A stretch of 64,000 bases of DNA from contig CAUYUJ010019874.1 of the NCBI GenBank assembly GCA_963575745.1, positions 64,001-128,000 on the forward strand, given 5' to 3'. This stretch comes from Prorocentrum cordatum. Its lineage: Eukaryota; Sar; Dinophyceae; Prorocentrales; Prorocentraceae. Position numbers and translations under genes: made by a program. Shown piece after piece: positions 56,528 to 64,000 of the stretch (positions within the stretch are counted from its first letter, which is position 1; each line of letters opens with the position of its first letter). The notes beneath the pieces are model-generated. The model ran no database searches. It was not told the DNA's origin and worked only from the letters and a program-made list of their open reading frames with translations.

Positions 56528-57936
56528 GGGATCAACGATAATTATTCTTCAGGAACGAAAATTCAACGACAACAACAACAGCAACAACAACAACAATCAG
56601 TTCAGGATTGTTCGCTCCTATGGGCTCACGGGCGGATCAATACGTATATCCCAAACCCTCGGTACCCGTCCTCGTCTTCGATCGTACCCCCTTTGGGGGT
56701 ATATCTTCCTCATCTGCCACGTGTATTTAGTGCAGCCCCTAAAACAAGGGAAGAGAGGACGGGTGGAAGGTGGAGGGAGAAGAACGGAGCACGAGAGAAA
56801 TTAAAAGGGGGCAAGGAGCAGAAAACAATTGGTAGAACCAGACGGGCAGATCGGGTGGGCAGACCCATAGCGGGCAGGTCGGGAAGGCGGGCCCAGGCGA
56901 CGAAGTCGAGCAGGCGGGTTGCTGAAGCGTGGGTCCTGCATGAATCGCGAGGAAGTCTCGAGCGATAGCGCGATTCCCAAGTAAATCGTGAGAAAAGCCA
57001 GCGTGGGCCACGAAGGGAATAAAATCCGAGGCCACAGAGAGCAGCGACGGGGCCGCTGAGGGCAGCACCCGGGCCACCAAAGGCAGCGAGGGGGCCAGAA
57101 AGGGCTACAGCGGGGCCACGAAGGGTATGCATATGGGGCCACGACGGGCGCGAGCGAGCGAGGGCCACGAAGGGCATTTGTACACCGGGCCACAAAGGAC
57201 GACAGCGGGGCCACTGAGGGCAGCAAAGGGGCCACGAAGGCCAGCGAGGTGGCCACGAACGGCGACAGCGGGGCTACGAATGGCATGCGTATGGGGCCAC
57301 GACCAGCGCGTGCGAGCAGGGGCCACGAAGGGCATATAATGCGGGGCCACAAAATGCAGCGACGGGGCCACTGATTGCAGCAACGGGGCCACGAAGGGCA
57401 GCGAGCGAAGGCGACCGCGGAACCAGTACGGACAGCGAGGGGTATCGAAGGCGGGCGAAGGGAAGCGAGCGGCGACTGCAAACGGGCTGGTCGGACGGGC
57501 AGGCCCCGACGGGAGGGTCGAGCGGGCGGGTCGTTGAAGCGTGAGTCCTGCTTGAACCACCAGGCAATATGTAGCGGGAACGCGATTCCTGAATGTCGAG
57601 GACCAGCATCTGAATAAATGGAGGAAATATCAAACGAAGCGGTTCGGTGGTAAGTTGCGAGGACGTCCTAAGCGAGAACCCGATGCTGCAATAAATTGTC
57701 AGGAAGTCTCAGGCGGGAGCCGCGATTCGGTGGTAAATTGCTCGGAAGTCCCAAGCGAGAGCGCGATTCTTCAACAAATTATGAGGAAATATCAAACGGG
57801 AGCCGTTGTTGTTGTTGTGAACCGGGAGCCAACGACACAATTCGACCCTCAAGACTTTCCCTGATAAAAGGCCACGTGCGAGCCCCGGGAAGGGCACTTC
57901 AATCGAACAAAAACAATGTGCACCGGGCGGGGGTGA
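56528..57936 (+). repeat. Modular array unit 5 (type II with a 21-bp repeat block)
   Basis: Head ATCAACGATAATTATTCTTC, short (AAC)n, box and TACCCCCTTTGGGGGTA at about 56686. The type II body (CTGCCACGTGTATTTAGTGC) is followed at 57003-57400 by a block of GGGGCCACGAAGGGC repeats normally seen in type I units, then type II-like and ~40-bp repeats and tail. A recombinant between unit types. Confidence 0.85.
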
Positions 57937-58061
57937 TCAACAATAATTATTCTTCAGAAGTGACAGTTCAGCAACAACAACAACAACAACAACAGCAACA
58001 AAAAACAACAGCAGCAACAACAACAGCAACAACAGCAGCAGCAGCAGCAGCAGCAACAACC

Positions 58062-58137
<76 letters not shown>

Positions 58138-58162
58138 CAACAACAATAACGACGACGACAAT

Positions 58163-58246
<84 letters not shown>

Positions 58247-58911
58247 AACGACGACGACAATAACAACAACAACAACAACAACAACAACAATCATTATAAG
58301 ATTGACCACTCTTACTGGCACGAGTGTCTCGCACTGCGTGTTCCCCAACCTTCGATACCCGCCCACTTCGTCTTCGATTGCACCCCCTTTAGGGGGGAAT
58401 CTCTTCCTTGTCGGCCACCGACTGAAGTGCGAACCCATCTCGAGCGAGAGCGCCAGTTCGGGGGCCTCTCTGGCCAAGGGCTCTCGGAATACTCATAAAG
58501 AAATATCAAGCGGAAGCCCTTGTCGCCGTGACGGGGCCTCGACCAACTAGCCTGGATTACGGGAAAGTCTCGAGCGAGAGCGCCGTTCCTGAGTTCGGAA
58601 GCCTTCTTGGCCAGGGGTTTTCGGAGTAAATCGTGGGGAAATATCGAGCAGAAGCCCTTGTCGTCGTGGCTGGGCCTCCGCCAACTCAATCAAATTGCGA
58701 GGAAGTCTCGAGCGAGAGCGCCGTTCGGGGGCCTCTCTGGCCAGGGTGCCTCGGGAGACAGAATGGGGAAGTACCGAGCGGGAGCCGTTGTTGTCGTAGC
58801 TGGGCCTCCAAGGGCCCACAGTTAGGCTCAAGCCAAAGCTCGAGCGGGAGCCTCGTTTTCAGAGAACATGTAGCCGGCGTCGAGGCAAGAGCGCGCGGAA
58901 CCGTTTTCGGA
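57937..58911 (+). repeat. Modular array unit 6 (type III)
   Basis: Head ATCAACAATAATTATTCTTC, (AAC)n of about 320 bp with AACGACGACGAC patches, then ATTATAAGATTGACCACTC, CAACCTTCGATACCCGCCC and CACCCCCTTTAGGGGGGA. The type III body has CTTGTCGGCCACCGACTGA, then repeats with CTCGAGCGAGAGCGCCGTTC and GGGGGCCTCTCTGGCCAGGG. Confidence 0.87.
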
Positions 58912-59212
58912 GATCAACAATAATTATTCTTCCGAAATGAGCAACAAAACAACAACAGCAATAAGAATGTTAAGACTGTTCGCCCTCATATGCTCGAGTG
59001 TCCAACAACGCGTATTTCCCAAACCCTCGATACCCGCCCTCTTCGTCTTCGATCGAGCCCCTTTTGGGGGGTATACCTTTCTTCCCTGCAGGCCAGGTCC
59101 CGGCAAGCGGCGGGGCGGCCGCGGACCGTCGGCCTGGCCAGCGGCAGCGCCGATCGGCGGACGGCCGCGGACCGTCGACCCGACCCCAAGAGGGACGGAC
59201 AGGGGACCAACC

Positions 59213-59255
<43 letters not shown>

Positions 59256-59319
59256 CGACATCGAAGACGACGGCGACGACGACGACGGCGACGACGAGCG
59301 AAAGCGAGAGCGAGAGAGA

Positions 59320-59355
<36 letters not shown>

Positions 59356-59360
59356 TCGAA

Positions 59361-59400
<40 letters not shown>

Positions 59401-60047
59401 AGCGAAAGCGAGAGCGAGAGAGAACGACAGCAGGGCCACGAACGGCACGAAGTAGGCCACGAAGGGCGACAGCGGGGACACGAAGGGAATGCGTATGGGG
59501 CCACAACGAGCGCGAACGAGCGGGGGCCACGAAGTGCAGATAATACGGGGCCACAGAAGGCAACTATGGGGCCACTGAGGGTAGCAACTGGGCCACGTAG
59601 GACAGTGAGGGGGACACAAATGGCGACAGCGGGGCCACGAAGGGCATGCACATGGGGCCACAACGGGCGCGACTCCTGGGTGCCTGGGTGTGGGGAGCGC
59701 GGCGCTTGGGCAAATTGCAGGAAATTCCAACGCAAGGCCATTCTTCAGTAAGTTGCAAGCAAATCTCCAGCGAGAGCGCGACTCCAGAGCGCCAGGAGAG
59801 CGATTCCTTAAATAATTATAAGGAAGTCCCAAGCGAGAGCGCGATCCCTGAATAAAATGCGACGAAGTCTCGGGCGGGAGCGGGAGTCCTGGCTAAATTG
59901 TAAGGAAGTCTCAGGCGGGAGCCGTTGTTGTTGTAACCCGGGGGCCAGGGGCCCAGTCTGAGCATCAAGACTTTCCCTGTCAAAAAACCGGGTGCGAGCG
60001 TCGAGGGGCACACTTTAATAGAGAAAAATAGTATGCACCCGTAGGGG
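58912..60047 (+). repeat. Modular array unit 7 (type I)
   Basis: Head ATCAACAATAATTATTCTTC, short (AAC)n, box, CCCCTTTTGGGGGGTATA. The body has GGCCGCGGACCGTCG repeats, two (CGA)n blocks each ending GCGAAAGCGAGAGCGAGAGA, GGGCCACGAAGGGC repeats, and ~40-bp repeats. Provides the uninterrupted counterpart of the TIR insertion in unit 2. Confidence 0.88.
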
Positions 60048-60410
60048 GGGGATCAACAATAATTATTCTTCAGAAACGAGATTTCAACAACAACAACAAC
60101 AACTGCGATCGGCATGAATCGCGAGGAACTTTCGAGCGATAGCGGGATTCCCAAGAAAATCGTATGAAACGCCAGAGCGAGACCGTTATTCTTGAGTGTC
60201 GAGGGCGCGGCGTCTGAATAAATTGCAAGGAAATCCCACGCGAGAGTGCGACTCCTGTATAAAGCGTGAAAATGTCCCGCGCGAGATCGCGATTTGGGAA
60301 TACACTGTAAGGAAATATCAAGCGGGAACCGCTGTTGTTGTAAACCGGGGGCCAATAACCCGGTTTGGTGGCACTTCGCTCTCCCTTGTAAGAAGCCCTG
60401 GGAGGGCTGA
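60048..60410 (+). repeat. Modular array unit 8 (short, no 3' box)
   Basis: Head ATCAACAATAATTATTCTTC and a short (AAC)n pass directly into ~40-bp repeats (CGATAGCGGGATTCC, GCGAGAGTGCGACTCC, GCGAGATCGCGATTTGGG). The conserved box and palindrome are missing. Confidence 0.8.
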
Positions 60411-62939
60411 TCAACAATAATTCCTTTCGACGCATGAAAACTCAACAACGACAACAACAACTACAACAATTACGATAAGTTTGAAACTCTTCGTTCTTAT
60501 TTGCTCGCATGCCATTCAACACGTATACCCCAAACCCTCGATACACGCCGCCTCCGTTTTCGATCGTACCCCCTTGGGGGTATATCTCTCTTACCTGCAA
60601 CGTGTATTTCGTGGAGCCCCGAAAACAAGGGGAAGAGAGGACTGATGGAAGGAAGGGACAAGGGGGAGGGAGGAGGATGGAGCACGAGAGAGAGTAGCAG
60701 GAGGGGGGCTAGGCGCAGAAAACACGTGGCAGAACCAGACGGGCAAATCGGGCGGGTATACCCTAACAGGCGGGTCGGGAAGGCGGGCCCAGGCGGCCAG
60801 GTCGAGCAGGCGGGTTGCTGAGACGTGCGTCCTGCATGAATCACGGGGAAGTCTCGAGCGACAGCGCGATTCCCAAATAAATGGTAAAGAAATCCACAGC
60901 GAGAGCGTGATTCCTGAGTGTCGAGGGCGCGGCGTCTGAACAAAATGGCGGGAAAAAACGCGAGAGCGCGATTTCTGCATAAAGTGTGAGGAAGTCCCGC
61001 GCGAGAGCGCGAACCACACCAGCCATTTAAGGCGTAGGTGGTCTCGGGTGTTTCGTCTTCCATCTGCCCCTCTTCCCCTTCGGGGAGCTGTTCATCACTG
61101 CTTCCTTTTTTGTACATCCCCTCCCCCAGGCGACCGGCGGCCAACCAGGAACCATGAGGGCCGCCCCACTATCCCTATCAAAAAACAATACAAAACGCAC
61201 TCTGCCTCCACATTTGGAGCATGCGCGGCCAACCCGATGCGCCCCCCCACATTCCCTCAACAAACAATACAAAGTTCACTTTGGGGCCAAGTCTTGAGTC
61301 ATGTTCGTGAGGCCCGAGAGCACTTTGTACTGTTTTCGACACGGACGGCGGGGGTGTCAGCATCTTGCATGCTGCGCGCAACGCTACCATCCCTGACAAA
61401 AAGAATGCAAAATGCACCTCACGGCTAAATCTGGCTCATGCGCGGCCACCGGGCGATCACTGTCAAGTGGTTTTGACACGGACGGCGGGGGTGGTGGAGT
61501 ATGGCCTGCTGTGCGCAGGCCCACCAGACACAATGATGGGCATTGCGTTCGACAAGGATGGTGAGGGCCGACATGTTTCCCGATGTGTGCTGTCACGTGC
61601 GCTGGCGCGCCTGACACACTCTGCGCGCGCACCGAAGGTGACGCACCTGGCGCGGCTGAGTATGCGGCACACCTGGCGCACGCGGAGCACGTGGCGCATC
61701 TGGTGCACCAGGCGTGCCTGGCGCGCTCGGGCCCCAGGGGTGCCTGGCGCGCGTGGCGCGCCTGGCACGCGTGGCGCACCTTGCCCCAGCGTCACTCACA
61801 TCTGGTCGATTTTGGTTCCCAATAGCTGTCCATCCAAAGACGGCCGCTGAACATGCTGAGGTTCGGGTGTTAATTATGTGTTGGGAGGGCGGGTGGGAGT
61901 GAGCTAGACGGCGTGCTATCTCGGGGGGGTCTTGACACCTCCCCTACCCCATCCCCTGGACCTCGACGGGGGGTCTTCCGAGGGGTTGGAACGTCCAAGA
62001 TGGCCCAAGATGGCTCCAAGAGCGCCTCGGAGAGCCCAAGATGAGCTCCAAGATGGCTCAAGATACCCCAAGATGCCTCAAAATGGCTCCCAAGATGCTC
62101 TGAGAGGCCCGAAGACCGCTCCAAGTGGCCAAAGAGCTCCCCAAGGAGGCCCCGAAGAAGCCAAAATCCGCTCAAAACCTAAGGAAGATCAATACTGTTT
62201 GCGTTCTCGCCTTTTCGCGTGCGATGACCATACGAAGCCTCAAAAGGGCTCCAAGAAAAGCTCCAGGGAGCCCCAAGACGGCCCCAAGAGCGTCCAAGAG
62301 CGCCCCCAGAGGGGCCCAAGAGGCGATTTTGGGCAATCTAGAATGGCGAGGCTCATTGGAGCTCCCCTCTGTTTGTATATATCTCCTCCCATATGGCCCG
62401 AAGAGCGCTCCCAAGGCACCCAAGAGAGCCCCAAAAGGGCCCCAAGAGGCGCCCAGTCGGCCCCCAAAGGCGCCCAAGACGCCTCCAAGAGACTCCCAAG
62501 AGGCCCCCAAAAGGCTTCAAGAGGATCCCCGAGGCACCCAAGATGCCCCCCAGACGTTCCAAGAGGCCTCCAAAAAACTCTCAAGAGGCATCCGAGAAGG
62601 CTCTCATGTTCGTCCTGGTTCCTCCTCCTCCTCCTCTTCCTCCTCCTTTTCCTCCTCTTCCTCCTTCTCCTCCTGCTACTCCTCCTCCCTGCTCCCTCTC
62701 CCTCCCCCACCTCGGACGGCTTCCCCAGCCCTCTGTTTTTTGTTCTGCATTCTGCCCCCCTTCCTTGATCATCTCAACTCCACTGATGGGAATTAATTGT
62801 AAGGCAATAGCAGGCGGGAGCCGCCGTTGTTGTAAACCAGGGGCCAACAACACAATGTAGTGAAATCTCGCTTTCCCTTGTAAAACAAATAGGGTGCGAG
62901 CCCCAGGAGAAGCGCTTCAATTAAAACAACGAATGGTTA
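60411..62939 (+). repeat. Modular array unit 9 (type II, interrupted by element G)
   Basis: Head ATCAACAATAATTCCTTTCG, (AAC)n-like tract, box CCAAACCCTCGATACACGCC, CGTACCCCCTTGGGGGTATA; type II body with CCTGCAACGTGTATTTCGTG; ~40-bp repeats to about 61013. Element G follows, and the unit resumes near 62790 with AATTAATTGTAAGG, CGGGAGCCGCCGTTGTTG and the tail GGTGCGAGCCCCAGG. Confidence 0.85.
61014..62765 (+). mobile_element. Element G copy 3 (~1.75 kb)
   Basis: Collinear with 7933-9374: CACACCAGCC start, CCCTTCGGGGAGC hairpin, GACCGGCGGCCAACCAGGAA, CATTTGGAGCATGCG, ACGGCGGGGGTGTC, ATGATGGGCATTG, GGTGCCTGGCGCGCGTGGCG, CTGTCCATCCAAAG, CCCTGGACCT, the CCAAGAGGCCCC minisatellite (61995-62580), GAGGCATCCGAGAAGG and (CTC)n (62620-62700). 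The minisatellite is roughly twice as long as in copy 1. No ORF with a recognisable domain. Confidence 0.8.
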
Positions 62940-63039
62940 CCAGGGAGGGGGGTCAACAGCACTCTTCTAACGAAAAGAAAAACAACAACCATAACAACAG
63001 CAACCGCAACAGGAGCAACAACAACAACAACAGCTACAA

Positions 63040-63071
<32 letters not shown>

Positions 63072-63921
63072 ACAAAAACAGCAACAACAACAGCAACAAC
63101 AACAACAACCATAACAACCATAACAACATCAACAACAACAACAACAACAGCAACAGCAACAGCAACAGCAACAACAACAACAACAACAACCACAGCAACA
63201 GCAACAACGACAACGACAATGACAACAACGACAACTACAACGACAACACCAATCAGTTTAAGACTGGTCGCTCTCACTGGCACGCGTGCTTTATATTCTG
63301 GATACCCCAACCCTCGATACCCGCCCGCTTCGTCTTCGATCGCACCCCATTTCGGGGGGAATATCTTCCTTGTCGGTCACTGACTGACGTGTGAGGAACT
63401 CTCGAGCGAGAGCGCCGTTCCTGAGTTCGGGGGCCTCTGAGAAACATCGAACGGGAACCACTGTCGCCGTGTCTGAGCCTCCGCCAACTTCCCTAAATTA
63501 CAAGAAAATCTCGAGCGTGCGCGCCACTCTTGAGTTCGGGGGCCTCTCTGGCCAAGGGCCTCTGCAAATACATCTTGAGGAAGTATCGAACGAGAGCCCT
63601 TGTCGTCGTAGCTGGGCCTCCACCAATTTGACTGAATCGCGAGAAAGTCTCGAGCGAGAGCGCCGTTCCTGAGTTCGGGGGCCTTCCTGGCCAGGGTCTC
63701 TCGGAGTAAATAGTGAGAAGTATCGAACAGGAGCGTCTCTGGCCAGGATCTCTCGGGGTTAGTTGCGAGGAAGCATCAAGCGGGAGCCGTTGTCGTTGTA
63801 GCCGGGCCTCCAAGGGCACACTTTTACACTACCACTTAAGCCAACGCTCGCGCGGGAGCCTCGTTTTCAGCGAAAGTGTACCCCGGCGTCGAGGTGAGAG
63901 CGCGCGTAACTGTTTCCGGAG
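62940..63921 (+). repeat. Modular array unit 10 (type III)
   Basis: Diverged head GTCAACAGCACTCTTC, (AAC)n with CAG units to about 63250, AGTTTAAGACTGGTCGCTC, CAACCCTCGATACCCGCCCG, CACCCCATTTCGGGGGGA. Type III body with CTTGTCGGTCACTGACTGA and repeats of CTCGAGCGAGAGCGCCGTTC / GGGGGCCTCTCTGGCCA. Confidence 0.87.
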
Positions 63922-63961
63922 ATCAGCAATAATTATTCTCTAGAAAGGGATATTCAACAAT

Positions 63962-63999
<38 letters not shown>

Positions 64000-64000
64000 C
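63922..64000 (+). repeat. Modular array unit 11, cut by the window end
   Basis: Head ATCAGCAATAATTATTCTCT and the beginning of an (AAC)n tract. Confidence 0.85.

Noticed and set aside
58440-58900. Regularly spaced ~40-bp repeats resembling a CRISPR array
   Set aside because: Repeats are degenerate, have no unique spacers of constant length, occur inside a eukaryotic repeat unit, and there are no cas genes.

Overview
This window looks like nuclear DNA of a dinoflagellate. The main evidence is at 12106-12127, where a 21/22 match to the dinoflagellate spliced leader (DinoSL) sits directly in front of an ATG, a relic of a trans-spliced mRNA that was reverse-transcribed back into the genome. Supporting signs are GC-rich coding-like islands, very long microsatellites, decayed LINEs with an N-terminal RanBP2-like zinc finger, and a Ty1/copia RNase H fragment. 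The species cannot be named. There is no operon structure, and I saw no rRNA gene, tRNA gene or CRISPR array. Almost all long ORFs are stop-free translations of repeats.

Layout. 0-4 kb: trinucleotide and pentanucleotide arrays and an (AAC/GAC)n block. 4.2-7.5 kb: a MITE, then about 19 copies of a ~90-bp satellite split by a 1151-bp foldback transposon with terminal inverted repeats (TIRs) and a perfect 8-bp target-site duplication (TSD). 7.9-9.4 kb: first copy of a long dispersed element (element G) ending in (CTC)n. 9.4-10.8 kb: AT-rich microsatellites. 12.1-17.9 kb: a nearly full-length, frame-broken LINE (zinc finger, coiled coil, EEP endonuclease, reverse transcriptase, zinc knuckle, RNase H, C-terminal zinc motif). 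18-31 kb: short dispersed elements, MITEs, huge (CATA)n, (CTC)n, (CAT)n and (ACATAT)n tracts, and a few coding-like islands. 31.5-34.4 kb: a first block of modular repeat units. 34.4-39.5 kb: MITEs, a segment duplicated at 48.8 kb, a second element G copy with a matched empty site, and the copia fragment. 40.1-45.4 kb: a second LINE, 3'-truncated in RNase H. 45.5-52.3 kb: MITEs, a cluster of short dispersed elements in both orientations, and a candidate membrane-protein ORF interrupted by two MITEs. 52.5-53.9 kb: (CAT)n and 12-bp repeats. 54-64 kb: a long array of modular units carrying a third element G copy.

The most unusual structure is the modular array (31.5-34.4 and 54-64 kb). Each unit is built around the same cassette: an AATAATTATTCTT head, an (AAC)n tract of variable length, a conserved 3' box (TTAAGACTGTTCGC ... 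GATACCCGCCC ... CTTCGATCG) and a TACCCCC/GGGGGTA palindrome. One of three alternative bodies follows, then degenerate ~40-bp repeats and a GTGCGAGCC tail leading to the next head. I do not recognise it as a described element class. At least seven element families have traceable boundaries, and two of them appear to interrupt protein-coding sequence.

Host genes are scarce and uncertain. The best candidates are minus-strand coding-like islands at 29.75-30.36, 35.04-35.29, 47.46-47.64 and 50.2-51.2 kb. None was recognised as a named family.
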